Shown: positions 17,250-25,763 of the stretch, one piece after another | Position numbering within the stretch: the first letter of the stretch is position 1 | How the letters are laid out: each line of letters begins with the position of its first letter | Assembly (NCBI GenBank): GCA_016290215.1 | Contig: JAEETH010000013.1 | Location: 1 to 64,000, forward strand | Direction of reading: 5' to 3' | Length of the DNA stretch: 64,000 bases | Origin: Bacteroidales bacterium | GTDB taxonomy: Bacteria; Bacteroidota; Bacteroidia; Bacteroidales; F082 | Made by a program: the position numbers and the translations under genes | Notes under the pieces: model-generated | What the model was told of the DNA's origin: nothing | What the model saw: only the letters and a program-made list of their open reading frames with translations | The model's database searches: none

Positions 17250-19013
17250 TCACTTTGTGTAAGAACTACCATTATAATACTCGATTAAAAAATGCAATAA
17301 ACCTTTATAATCGGGGCGTCCATATCCATCTATGCTCTCATCGGTGATTTTGTACTGTTTAATAAAAACTCCATTTCCGGCTCCTTCGACATTACTAGAC
17401 TCACCATGAACGCTATTACCAAACGCATCCTCTTTAGTAACACTCCCCTTGTTGTCTGTGTTTCCTTCAATCGTATAGACCATATCGCTTTTAACATTTA
17501 TGACAAGTCCAATATGGTGAGGTCCTTCAGCCGCCTGTTTTATAAAGTAAATTACATCCCCCTTTTTAGGTGTTCCTTCCTTTCCAATAGAAGTTATAAA
17601 ATCAGAGGGCACTGGATTGGACGGATCATTGTATTTCTTGGCGTCCATGGCTTCATTATAAAGTCTTTTAGTATCTGGAACATTTCCTCTTGTAGGATGC
17701 TTTGGAAAAGTTCTTTTCGTCGTATTTGTCAAAAGATCACCTTTTCTTACGTAAATATCTAAATTCTCGTACATTGTGTATTCATAAATAGAATTCTTAA
17801 TTGTTTCTTGCACTTTTGTGTTCTTTTCGTCCATCTCTAATCCCATTGGATGAAAGGCATTAACAAAACACCAATGGACAAACCAATCGCACCATGCCAA
17901 ACCAAATTCTGATTCTAGACCTATATCATATTGAAACTTGGTAATATTGGCTTCACTCGGTAAACCTTTATTAATAACACCTGTAAAATACTCAGTTTCA
18001 AATTTATTAGTGTCGCCATTTAAAAAACGGATAAAAGCCTTGTTCTTTAATATGGCTCTTCTTAATGTCTTTAAAAAAGCATATTCTTCTGTTTCTGATT
18101 TTAGATTCTGTAGTTTTATCGTTAAAGCTGACAGATAAATAGATTTGGATTTTATTTGTAACTTATCAAATATTCTTTTCTTTTTTATTGAATATACCTC
18201 CTCGCCTTCTTCCCTTTCTTCCTTGGTCAGGTATCGATTGACATAAAACTTATCAATATCTTTTATCAACACATCTCTTTCTATGTAACCTTCCGCAGCC
18301 ACAGCCTTAGTAACCAATAGTTCAATAAGGTCATCCACTTTTTGATCCTCTGTGTCCTGAGATGTCACAATGCTTTTAAGATCCTTGGGTTGAGGCTCTG
18401 TGTCTTGGGTGAGATCCGGTTCTTGTCCATTAGAAGCAACATCTTGGCTTTGATTTGTATCTGGATTTGGATCCGGCTCCGGGTCTCTACTAATCCGACC
18501 CCCTCCCAGTGCCACATGCGTCAATTCATGCGCCACAAGGCGTTGCCCTTCGGTGGTTTCAGGGGAAAACTGCCCACGGTTGAAGTAAATGTCATTGCCG
18601 AGGGTGAAAGCCTTGGCGTGGATGCTGCTGCTCATGCTGGCCGCCTCGCTGTCGGTGTGGAGCCGCACCTGTGAGAAGTCCTGCCCGAAACCGCTCTCCA
18701 TCATGTTGCGCAAACCCTCTGGCATGGCTTGTCCACCACCCTGTAAATGGTTCAGTTGACTCTCCATCTGCCGCGACACGGCAATGCCTGAAGAGCTACT
18801 GCCACCGCCCGAAATCTTCCTTGCAATCCTTCCTTCGCTCACCATGGTGTTGGCCACGGCATCGGCTTCTTGCTCATCGTGGTCGCCTGGCTCGGTCATC
18901 TCAAGCTTGGCGTGGACGATGGTGCGCGAAGGATAAGCTTTTGCACTATGGTTCTCACGGTGGGCTACTCTTTGCGTTGGAGCTTGGCTTTTGGGTTCAA
19001 AAGAAGTGTTCAT
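17250..19013 (-). CDS. eCIS cargo protein: eCIS_core (DUF4157) leader plus CHAP-like amidase domain
   Basis: 587 aa from ATG 19013 (MNTSFEPK), the position matching its paralogue; seven more residues are possible upstream. The first ~169 residues align without gaps to the neighbouring cargo protein and are about four-fifths identical, including HELTH at 162-166. A Pro/Asp/Gln linker (175-215) and a helical region follow. Then comes a clear CHAP-type hydrolase: W-C-D-W-F (Cys375), KKGDVIYF (483-490), HHIGLVI (His499/500), YTIEGNT (513-519) and a terminal YGRPDY. CHAP domains cut peptidoglycan peptides or amides, so an antibacterial or wall-modifying cargo is likely (inference). It is first in the operon, 94 bp after aspartate kinase. 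Confidence 0.78.
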   Translation of the reverse strand: MNTSFEPKSQAPTQRVAHRENHSAKAYPSRTIVHAKLEMTEPGDHDEQEADAVANTMVSEGRIARKISGGGSSSSGIAVSRQMESQLNHLQGGGQAMPEGLRNMMESGFGQDFSQVRLHTDSEAASMSSSIHAKAFTLGNDIYFNRGQFSPETTEGQRLVAHELTHVALGGGRISRDPEPDPNPDTNQSQDVASNGQEPDLTQDTEPQPKDLKSIVTSQDTEDQKVDDLIELLVTKAVAAEGYIERDVLIKDIDKFYVNRYLTKEEREEGEEVYSIKKKRIFDKLQIKSKSIYLSALTIKLQNLKSETEEYAFLKTLRRAILKNKAFIRFLNGDTNKFETEYFTGVINKGLPSEANITKFQYDIGLESEFGLAWCDWFVHWCFVNAFHPMGLEMDEKNTKVQETIKNSIYEYTMYENLDIYVRKGDLLTNTTKRTFPKHPTRGNVPDTKRLYNEAMDAKKYNDPSNPVPSDFITSIGKEGTPKKGDVIYFIKQAAEGPHHIGLVINVKSDMVYTIEGNTDNKGSVTKEDAFGNSVHGESSNVEGAGNGVFIKQYKITDESIDGYGRPDYKGLLHFLIEYYNGSSYTK

Positions 19014-19060
19014 ATCAATAGTCTTATGGCACAAGATGGCTCATGTTGGTTAACAAGCGG

Positions 19061-19092
19061 CAAAATAAAGCCAAAAAAAGCATAAAAACAAG
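19061..19092 (-). promoter_or_regulatory. probable promoter of the first cargo gene / eCIS operon
   Basis: The minus strand carries TTATTTTG, one mismatch from TAnnTTTG, followed upstream by the same GGCTTT/T-run sequence as at the paralogue (16671-16705). Conservation of about 35 bp between the two sites, outside any coding frame, supports function. Confidence 0.4.
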
Positions 19093-19107
19093 AAAATAGT
19101 ACTTTTT

Positions 19108-20388
19108 TTAACCCAAAACAAACTGCATCGTACTCCTACTACTTTGCTTCACCAAAATCTTTCTGCCTTTGATGAAGTCGTTTTCCAAACCGTCTTGATA
19201 GTGGCGAATGGTGAATAGCTGCAAACCGTCGTTGTACTTGATACTGAAACCTTCTTTGAGGTTGGCTCTCAGCTGTTTCAGCTTCTGCTCGTTGCTGTCG
19301 AAACAGAAGGAAAGCATCAGCGCGGAGGTCTGAATCATGTTCGCGTGGATGTTGAGGTCAGCGCAAACGGCGAAGATGGTCTTCAGGTTGCGTTCGTCCA
19401 TGAACGAGTAGTCGCGGGGCGAGATGGAAACTAGTGTTTGGTTGTCCTTGACAATATACGAGGGGATGGTCTCGTCGTTTTTCCTATGGCCGCCGTCGAT
19501 GAGCGAAGGCTCGTGGTCGGGGTGGAGGAACGACTGTACTTTGAGTGTTATCCCCTTGTTTTGCAACGGTTTGATGGTTTTTGGGTGGATGATGGTCGCA
19601 CCGTAGAAGGCCAACTCGATGGCTTCGGAGTAGGGAATATGTGGCAGCTGAACTGTGTTAGTGAAGCGTTTCGGGTCGGCGTTGAGCAGGCCGTCCACAT
19701 CCTTCCAGATGGTAACCTCTTCAGCATCAAGGCAGTTGGCGAAGATGGCCGCTGTGAAGTCGGAACCTTCGCGCCCGAGAGTGACACTGTGTTTGCCATC
19801 GGCAGTGCCGCCGATGAATCCCTGGGTCAGGCATACGATACCTCGGATATGCTCATCGTTCAATTTGCTGATTCTGAGTCTTGTCTCATCCCAATCGGGG
19901 TTGGCGGCGCGGTAGTGGGTCTCATCTTCGGCAATGACATATTGGCGTGCGTCGAGCCAGCGTGTTGGGATGTCGCATTTGCTGAGGTATTCGTGGATGA
20001 TGCTGGTCGAGATGAGCTCGCCGTAGCACACGGTCTGGTCATATTGGTAATCGTAGGGGTCTTCGGTCTTTTGCAGTTTCTCCCACAGCTCGATGAAAAG
20101 TCCGGCGATGTTTTCGTCGAAATGTGGGTCGGTGTTGCCGTCGAACAGGCCTTGGATGATGCTGTCGTGGTAAGCGATGACCTCATGAAGGGCTTCCATG
20201 CCGAGATTGCCGTCATGTTCACGGAAGTTGGCCAGGGCCTTTTCGAGCATATTGGTCGTCTTACCCATGGCGGAGATCACCAACAAAATATCCTCGTCCT
20301 TGTGTTGGCCCACGATGTCAGCCAAATTGCGCACAGCCTCGGCATCCTTCACCGACGCGCCACCGAATTTATAGATTTTTTTGATCAT
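19108..20388 (-). CDS. lysC: aspartate kinase
   Basis: 426 aa from MIKKIYKFGG at 20388. The longer frame to 20430 is rejected because a -7 box lies at 20409-20416. It catalyses ATP-dependent phosphorylation of aspartate, the first step to lysine, threonine, methionine and diaminopimelate. Visible signatures: K-F-G-G-A-S-V at the N-terminus, GFIGGTADGKHSVTLGREGSD (substrate/nucleotide loop, about 205-225), IWKDVDGLLNADPK, and two C-terminal ACT-like regions (about 310-425) for feedback control. It is monofunctional, with no homoserine dehydrogenase domain. It lies upstream of the eCIS cargo genes on the same strand but is unrelated in function. Confidence 0.93.
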   Translation of the reverse strand: MIKKIYKFGGASVKDAEAVRNLADIVGQHKDEDILLVISAMGKTTNMLEKALANFREHDGNLGMEALHEVIAYHDSIIQGLFDGNTDPHFDENIAGLFIELWEKLQKTEDPYDYQYDQTVCYGELISTSIIHEYLSKCDIPTRWLDARQYVIAEDETHYRAANPDWDETRLRISKLNDEHIRGIVCLTQGFIGGTADGKHSVTLGREGSDFTAAIFANCLDAEEVTIWKDVDGLLNADPKRFTNTVQLPHIPYSEAIELAFYGATIIHPKTIKPLQNKGITLKVQSFLHPDHEPSLIDGGHRKNDETIPSYIVKDNQTLVSISPRDYSFMDERNLKTIFAVCADLNIHANMIQTSALMLSFCFDSNEQKLKQLRANLKEGFSIKYNDGLQLFTIRHYQDGLENDFIKGRKILVKQSSRSTMQFVLG

Positions 20389-20408
20389 TTTTCTCGTGAT
20401 TGAAAGTG

Positions 20409-20416
20409 CAAAAGTA
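20409..20416 (-). promoter_or_regulatory. -7 box of the aspartate kinase gene
   Basis: TACTTTTG on the minus strand fits TAnnTTTG and lies 21 bp before the chosen ATG at 20388. A good -33 TTG at standard spacing is not obvious. It decides the start codon. Confidence 0.45.
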
Positions 20417-20469
20417 AGAAATCCCCGCAATAAATTTATTAAATAGGAGTTATTTACCCAAATAACCGC

Positions 20470-20477
20470 TATTTTTG
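20470..20477 (+). promoter_or_regulatory. -7 box of the moxR-bat operon
   Basis: TATTTTTG on the plus strand, about 100 bp before the moxR start. The leader between carries two small hairpins (20500-20550). Confidence 0.45.
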
Positions 20478-20484
20478 CACGATT

Positions 20485-20550
20485 TTTGACGGGCCGAAAA
20501 AGCCCTGAAGGGGCGGGCCAATTTCATCGGGGAATTCATTCCCCGACCTA
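20485..20550. repeat. hairpin pair in the moxR leader
   Basis: GGGCC...GGGCC-type GC-rich inverted sequence around CCCTGAAGGGG is followed by a perfect stem CGGGGAA/TTCCCCG with a TTCA loop (about 20529-20546). It looks like a dispersed intergenic element. It could also fold in the mRNA leader of the aerotolerance operon. Confidence 0.4.
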
Positions 20551-20579
20551 CGAGTAAACAATCAAACAATCAACATAAA

Positions 20580-21572
20580 ATGATAGAAACTGACATTCGT
20601 GAACTGAACGAAAAAATCCAACGTGAGAGTCAATTCCTCGACCTCATCAACCTCGAAATGAACAAGGTCATCGTCGGACAGAAACAGATGACCGAACGCC
20701 TTTTGATTGGCTTGTTAGCTAACGGTCACATCCTTCTCGAAGGTGTGCCTGGTTTGGCTAAGACCTTGGCCATCAAGTCAATGGCCAGTGCCATCGACGC
20801 CGACTTCGCCCGTATCCAATTCACCCCCGACCTGCTGCCCGCCGACCTCATCGGTACGCTGATTTACAGCCAGAAGAAGGAGGAATTTGTGGTGCGTCGC
20901 GGTCCCATCTTCGCCAACTTCGTCCTCGCTGATGAAATCAACCGTTCTCCCGCCAAGGTGCAGAGTGCCCTGCTTGAAGCCATGCAGGAGCATCAGGTGA
21001 CCATCGGCGACGAGACCTTTAAGTTGCCGGATCCCTTCCTCGTCATGGCTACCCAAAACCCCATCGAGCAGGAAGGTACCTATCCGCTGCCCGAGGCCCA
21101 GGTGGACCGTTTCATGCTGAAGGTGGTCATCAACTACCCCAAGAAGGAAGAGGAGAAACTGATTCTGCGTCAGAATATTGCTAATGCCGGTGCCAAGATC
21201 AACGCCGTGGTGAAGCCCGAGGACATCATCCGCGCCCGCGAGGTGTGCCGCGAAATCTACCTCGACGAGAAGATTGAGAATTACATCACCGACATCGTTT
21301 TCGCCTCACGTTATCCTTCTGATTACAAGCTGAAGAAGTTTGCCAACATGATCAGCTACGGCGGCTCACCGCGTGCCACCATCAACCTCGCCTTGGCTGC
21401 CAAAGCCTACGCCTTCATCAAGCACCGTGGCTACGTTATCCCCGAGGACATCCGTGCCGTGGCCCCCGACGTGTTGCGCCACCGTATCGGTTTGACCTAC
21501 GAGGCCGAAGCCGAAAACATCACCACCGAAGAAATCATCAACGAAATATTGAATACCATCGAGGTGCCGTAA
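20580..21572 (+). CDS. MoxR-family AAA+ ATPase
   Basis: 330 aa. AAA+ chaperone-like ATPase of the MoxR type. Walker A is GVPGLAKT (55-62), Walker B FVLADE (114-119), and sensor-like NPIEQEGTYPLPEAQ is in the middle. MoxR proteins work with VWA-domain partners to remodel or activate other proteins. Here the next genes encode exactly those partners (DUF58, BatA, BatB). It is the first gene of the operon, 129 bp before the DUF58 gene, with a -7 box upstream and a hairpin-bearing leader. It is cytoplasmic. Confidence 0.93.
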   Translation: MIETDIRELNEKIQRESQFLDLINLEMNKVIVGQKQMTERLLIGLLANGHILLEGVPGLAKTLAIKSMASAIDADFARIQFTPDLLPADLIGTLIYSQKKEEFVVRRGPIFANFVLADEINRSPAKVQSALLEAMQEHQVTIGDETFKLPDPFLVMATQNPIEQEGTYPLPEAQVDRFMLKVVINYPKKEEEKLILRQNIANAGAKINAVVKPEDIIRAREVCREIYLDEKIENYITDIVFASRYPSDYKLKKFANMISYGGSPRATINLALAAKAYAFIKHRGYVIPEDIRAVAPDVLRHRIGLTYEAEAENITTEEIINEILNTIEVP

Positions 21573-21577
21573 CCCTC

Positions 21578-21597
21578 AGTCCCGTAGGGACGACGGA
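21578..21597. repeat. copy 1 of a 20-bp dispersed intergenic motif
   Basis: AGTCCCGTAGGGACGACGGA, with internal GTCCC/GGGAC stem, is followed by a related AGGCAGGCG stretch. The same 20 bases recur at 61105-61124, again between genes. Probably part of a genome-wide repeat. Confidence 0.6.
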
Positions 21598-21701
21598 AAT
21601 TAGGCAGGCGATGGAATGAAATGGAATCCCTGCCTGCCGAAAAAATCGGCGAACGGGGTGTAAACCCCAAGCCGAATAATGAAAAAATGATGGTTTAAAA
21701 T

Positions 21702-22580
21702 ATGGAATCAACAGAAATATTCAAAAAAGTCCGAAAAATCGAAATCAAGACGCGAGGCTTGTCCAACCACATTTTCTCGGGACAGTACCACAGCGCCTTC
21801 AAGGGGCGTGGTATGACCTTCAGCGAGGTGCGTGAGTACGAGTACGGCGACGACATCCGTAACATCGACTGGAACGTCACCGCCCGCTTCAACAAGCCTT
21901 TCGTCAAGATTTTCGAGGAAGAGCGTGAGATGACGGTGATGCTGCTCATCGACGTGTCGGGTTCCAACGACTTCGGCTCGCAGAGCCAGTCGAAGCGCGA
22001 CCTGACTGCCGAATTGGCAGCAGTCTTGGCGTTTTCTGCCATCCAGAACAACGACAAGGTGGGTGTGATTTTCTTCAGCAGCAAAATCGAGAAGTTCATC
22101 CCGCCGAAGAAGGGCAGTTCCCATATCCTGCGTATCATCCGCGAAATCGTCGACTTCAAGCCGATGGAACGCGGTACCGATATTGGTGAGGGCCTGCGTT
22201 TCCTGACTTCGGCCATTAAACGTCGCACCACGGCTTTCCTCATCTCCGACTTCATGACGGATCAAAGTTTCGAGAAAGAGATGCAGATTTGTGCTAATAA
22301 GCACGACCTTGTTGCGCTGCGCATCACCGACCACCGTGAAATGGACATTCCTAAGGTGGGTTTGGTCAAGTTCCGCGACTCGGAGACGGGCAAGGAACGT
22401 TGGGTCGACACGTCGAGCCGTGCATGGCACGATGCCTACCAGCAGATGATTCAGTATAAATCGGCGGAGCTAAACCGTGAGTTTACCAAACATGGCATCG
22501 ACAACTCGTTGATTTACACCGATGAAGACTATGTGAAACCTTTGATGCAACTCTTTAAGAAAAGGGAGGCAAGAAGATGA
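21702..22580 (+). CDS. DUF58 protein of the Bat operon
   Basis: 292 aa. DUF58 proteins have a degenerate von Willebrand A fold. The domain signature G-x-G-M-x-F-S-E-V-R-E-Y-x-x-G-D-D-I-R-N-I-D-W lies at residues 36-57, and a MIDAS-like D84-V-S-G-S follows, so metal binding may be retained. It has no membrane segment, so it is cytoplasmic and is the probable direct client of the MoxR ATPase. Its stop overlaps the start of the next gene by 4 bp. Confidence 0.9.
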   Translation: MESTEIFKKVRKIEIKTRGLSNHIFSGQYHSAFKGRGMTFSEVREYEYGDDIRNIDWNVTARFNKPFVKIFEEEREMTVMLLIDVSGSNDFGSQSQSKRDLTAELAAVLAFSAIQNNDKVGVIFFSSKIEKFIPPKKGSSHILRIIREIVDFKPMERGTDIGEGLRFLTSAIKRRTTAFLISDFMTDQSFEKEMQICANKHDLVALRITDHREMDIPKVGLVKFRDSETGKERWVDTSSRAWHDAYQQMIQYKSAELNREFTKHGIDNSLIYTDEDYVKPLMQLFKKREARR

Positions 22581-23605
22581 AGAAATATGTTTTGATTTTG
22601 ATGGCGACGTTCGCTTTGCTTGGCGGCCTCAACGCGCAAAACGTGGAGGTGGAAGGCAAGGTCAACGACACGAAGGTGCAGGTGGGCAAGCCTTTTACGC
22701 TCGACTTGAGCCTCAAGGTGCCCTACGGCTGGTTTGTGGAATGGAACGATTTCGCCATCGACACGCTGTCGGAGCAGCTCGACATCATCAAGCGTGGCAA
22801 TGTGGAACGTACCGCCGACGCCGATAGCAATGTCATCGTGAAGCAGCAACTGACCTTGATGACCTTTGATACCGGCCAAATCCAAGTTCCGGCTGTCGGC
22901 CTGACCTACGCCAAGTCGTTCGACGACCCGATGCGGATGCAAGCTTTTACGGAGCCTATTGATTTGTATGCCACTACGATAGCCGTTGATACCTTGCAGC
23001 CTTACAAACCCATCGTGGGTCCCATTGACGCGCCGATTCAGATGAAAGAGGTGTTCCCGTGGATTCTCGGTGTGTTGCTGTTAGCGTTGATCGTTGTCGG
23101 CATTTTGTATTGGCGCAAGCATCGCAAAACCAAGGTGGATGCCGATGGCAATATTGTCAGAGGTCCAGTCATTCCGCCATACGACAAGGCTGTCGATGAC
23201 TTGAAACGCTTGCGTGAGGAAAAGATGTGGCAGTCGGGCAAGGTGAAGGAATATTTCTCTACGCTGACCGACATCGCCCGCGAATATATCGAAGGTCAGT
23301 TTGGCGTGAATGCTGTTGAAATGACCACCGACGACATTTTGGAAGAGGTCAAACCGTTGCGTTTCTCGTCAGAGACCTACAATAAGTTGAAAGAAACGAT
23401 GGAAGTCGCTGATTTGGTGAAGTTTGCCAAGTATTCGAGCTCCAGCTTGGAAAGCGAAAACGCCATGAACAGCATGACCGACTTCGTCAATGAGAGCTAT
23501 GCGCAATTCCAGAAGCGGAAGGCTGAGGAAGAAGCGAGACTCGCGGAGCAGCAGAAGCAGAAACAAGAAGTAAAAGTTGGAAAGGAGGGTGAGACAAATG
23601 TTTGA
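22577..23605 (+). CDS. membrane-anchored periplasmic protein of the Bat operon (short BatD-like)
   Basis: 342 aa. It has an N-terminal signal peptide (about 1-20, ending GGLNAQ), a periplasmic beta-type domain (21-150), and one membrane helix (about 156-175, WILGVLLLALIVVGILYW). The cytoplasmic tail begins with RKHRK and ends in a Glu/Lys/Gln-rich coil. The topology resembles BatD, but the protein is half its length. Bacteroidota Bat operons often hold such a protein between DUF58 and batA. The specific role is unknown; a membrane scaffold for the MoxR/VWA complex is the reasonable guess. Confidence 0.75.
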   Translation: MKKYVLILMATFALLGGLNAQNVEVEGKVNDTKVQVGKPFTLDLSLKVPYGWFVEWNDFAIDTLSEQLDIIKRGNVERTADADSNVIVKQQLTLMTFDTGQIQVPAVGLTYAKSFDDPMRMQAFTEPIDLYATTIAVDTLQPYKPIVGPIDAPIQMKEVFPWILGVLLLALIVVGILYWRKHRKTKVDADGNIVRGPVIPPYDKAVDDLKRLREEKMWQSGKVKEYFSTLTDIAREYIEGQFGVNAVEMTTDDILEEVKPLRFSSETYNKLKETMEVADLVKFAKYSSSSLESENAMNSMTDFVNESYAQFQKRKAEEEARLAEQQKQKQEVKVGKEGETNV

Positions 23606-24599
23606 AAACATTGAATTTGCTAATCCTAAACTGCTGTGGCTCTTGCTTTTGGTGCCGCTGACCATCGTTTGGTACATCCTGCGCCACAAGAAACAGGAAG
23701 CCGCGGTGAACTTTTCCGACCTGAAAGGCATGGTCAAGTTGCCGAAGACATGGAAAGCCTACTTGCGTCACCTGCTTTTCGCTTTGAAGATGGCGGCTTT
23801 GGCATTGCTCATCGTGGCTTTGGCACGCCCTCAAAGTTCCTCGACCAACTCGACATCCAACATCGAAGGCATCGACATCGTGATGGCCATGGACGTCTCA
23901 GGCTCCATGTTGGCCCGTGACCTCAAACCCGACCGACTGACCGCAGCCAAAAACGTGGCCTCCGACTTCGTGAAAGGACGTCCCGGCGACCGCATGGGTT
24001 TGGTCATCTTTTCGGGTGAGTCTTTCACCCAGGTGCCGTTGACCACCGACCATGGTGTGATGCTCAACATGCTGGCTGAGATGAAAAACGGCCTCATTGA
24101 TGATGGCACCGCTATCGGTGATGGTCTCGCCACCGCAGTCAGCCGACTCAAGGACAGCGAAGCCATCTCCAAGGTGGTCATTCTCCTTACCGATGGTATG
24201 AACAACGCAGGTTCCGTCGACCCGTATACCGCCGCCGAGATTGCCAAACTCTATGGCATTCGCGTTTACACCATCGGCGTGGGTACATACGGCATGGCTC
24301 CAATGCCAATGCAGAGTCCCTTCGGTGGCACTGTGATTCAGCAAGTGAAAGTCGAAATCGATGAGAAACTGCTGTCCAACATCGCCAACTCGACGGGTGG
24401 CAAGTATTTCCGAGCCAACAACAACCAGAAGTTGGACGAAATCTATCAGGAAATCGACAAGCTGGAACGTTCCAAAATCGAGGTGACGGAGTTCCGCCGC
24501 CTTCACGAGGAGTTTTATCCTTTGGTGGCTTGGGCTTTGGCATTGTTGTTGCTCGAATTCCTGCTGCGTAAGACTATTTTCAGAACGATAACTGATTAG
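23598..24599 (+). CDS. batA: BatA, VWA-domain membrane protein
   Basis: 333 aa from MFENIEF at 23598, which has an AGGAGGGTGAG-like sequence just upstream; the longer frame from 23577 is unlikely. Membrane helices lie at about 11-28 and 60-77, then a VWA domain with an intact MIDAS (D99-V-S-G-S, later T and DGMNN), and a C-terminal helix (AWALALLLLEFLL). It overlaps the upstream gene by 8 bp. BatA is linked by genetics in Bacteroides to survival under oxygen, and is thought to work with BatB and the MoxR ATPase at the inner membrane. Confidence 0.92.
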   Translation: MFENIEFANPKLLWLLLLVPLTIVWYILRHKKQEAAVNFSDLKGMVKLPKTWKAYLRHLLFALKMAALALLIVALARPQSSSTNSTSNIEGIDIVMAMDVSGSMLARDLKPDRLTAAKNVASDFVKGRPGDRMGLVIFSGESFTQVPLTTDHGVMLNMLAEMKNGLIDDGTAIGDGLATAVSRLKDSEAISKVVILLTDGMNNAGSVDPYTAAEIAKLYGIRVYTIGVGTYGMAPMPMQSPFGGTVIQQVKVEIDEKLLSNIANSTGGKYFRANNNQKLDEIYQEIDKLERSKIEVTEFRRLHEEFYPLVAWALALLLLEFLLRKTIFRTITD

Positions 24600-24626
24600 T
24601 AGATAAGAAATGAAGCGTTACATTTT

Positions 24627-24698
24627 GACACGAGACTTCGAGACACGAGACGCGAGACATTTGGCTGTCCCGTGTTTCGCAGTCCCGTGTCCCGTGTC
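24627..24698. repeat. word-based palindrome between batA and batB
   Basis: Left arm made of GACACGAGAC, GAGACACGAGAC and GCGAGAC words, right arm of GTCCCGTGTT, GTCCCGTGT and CCCGTGTC words. The arms can pair over most of their length. A sibling lies at 49340-49398. Confidence 0.6.
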
Positions 24699-24710
24699 AA
24701 TATAATTCTT

Positions 24711-25763
24711 ATGGAAAACGTATTGCGATTTGAACACCCCGAGTACCTCTACTGGTTGATTGTCATCCCAGTATTGGTCATCATTTATATTTTGTTCCGC
24801 GTCAGCCAAAAACGCCGTTTCGAACGTTTCGCCAAACTGGAAATGCGGGAACAGTTGGTGCCGAGTTATTCTACCCGTCGCGCCAATTTCAAGTTCGTTA
24901 TCTTCCTTCTTATGATTGCCTGTACTATTTTGGCTTTGGCCAACTTGCAGAGTGGCAGTAAGATGGAGGAAGTGAAACGCGAAGGCATCGACCTTTATTT
25001 GGCGGTCGACGTATCCAACTCAATGAATGCCGAAGACATTGTACCAAGTCGTTTGGAACGCTCCAAGCAGGCCATCAACAAACTCATCAGCGACATGAGA
25101 GGTGACCGTATCGGTGTCATCGTCTTTGCTGACAAGGCTTTCGTGCAGTTGCCCATCACCACCGACTATTCGGCGGCGAAGATGTTCCTTTCGACCATCA
25201 ATACCAGCCTCGTGGCTTCGCAAGGTACAGCCATTGCTGAGGCTATCAATTTGGCGCTGAAGTCGTTCCCCGATGAAGCCCACAGCCGTGCCATCATCAT
25301 CATCTCCGATGGTGAAGACCACGAGAACGATGCTGCCGTGAAGGCAGCGCAAGAGGCCGCGAAGCAAGGCGTACACGTCTATACCATCGGTATGGGCCTC
25401 CCCGATGGTGCACCGATTCCGGAATACAACCAGTATGGCCATCAGATTGGCTACCGCAAGGACCGTAACGGCAACACCATCATCACCCGCCTCGACGAGC
25501 AGATGCTGCAAAAGATTGCTGCGGCAGGTAATGGCATTTATGTGCGAGCCAGCAATTCCAACGTGGGTTTGGAGAAGATTTACGAAGACATCAACAAACT
25601 CGACAAGTCGGAAATCGATGCCAAGGTTTTCACCGATTACGAGGACCAATTCCAGTGGTTTGTGGCCGCTGCCATCATCCTTTTGTTGATTGAGGTTTTC
25701 TTTTCCTCGGGCAAAAAAGGCTGGGAGAGGAAGTTTAATATTTTTGAGAAGAAAGATGAATAA
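24711..25763 (+). CDS. batB: BatB, VWA-domain membrane protein
   Basis: 350 aa from MENVLRFEHP at 24711. The longer frame would begin inside the palindrome at 24627-24698. Two N-terminal helices (about 14-30 and 58-75) are followed by a VWA domain with MIDAS D-V-S-N-S-M and the block ISDGEDHENDA, and a C-terminal helix. It is similar in design to BatA, and the pair probably forms a membrane complex. The reading frame overlaps batC by 8 bp (25756-25763). Confidence 0.92.
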   Translation: MENVLRFEHPEYLYWLIVIPVLVIIYILFRVSQKRRFERFAKLEMREQLVPSYSTRRANFKFVIFLLMIACTILALANLQSGSKMEEVKREGIDLYLAVDVSNSMNAEDIVPSRLERSKQAINKLISDMRGDRIGVIVFADKAFVQLPITTDYSAAKMFLSTINTSLVASQGTAIAEAINLALKSFPDEAHSRAIIIISDGEDHENDAAVKAAQEAAKQGVHVYTIGMGLPDGAPIPEYNQYGHQIGYRKDRNGNTIITRLDEQMLQKIAAAGNGIYVRASNSNVGLEKIYEDINKLDKSEIDAKVFTDYEDQFQWFVAAAIILLLIEVFFSSGKKGWERKFNIFEKKDE

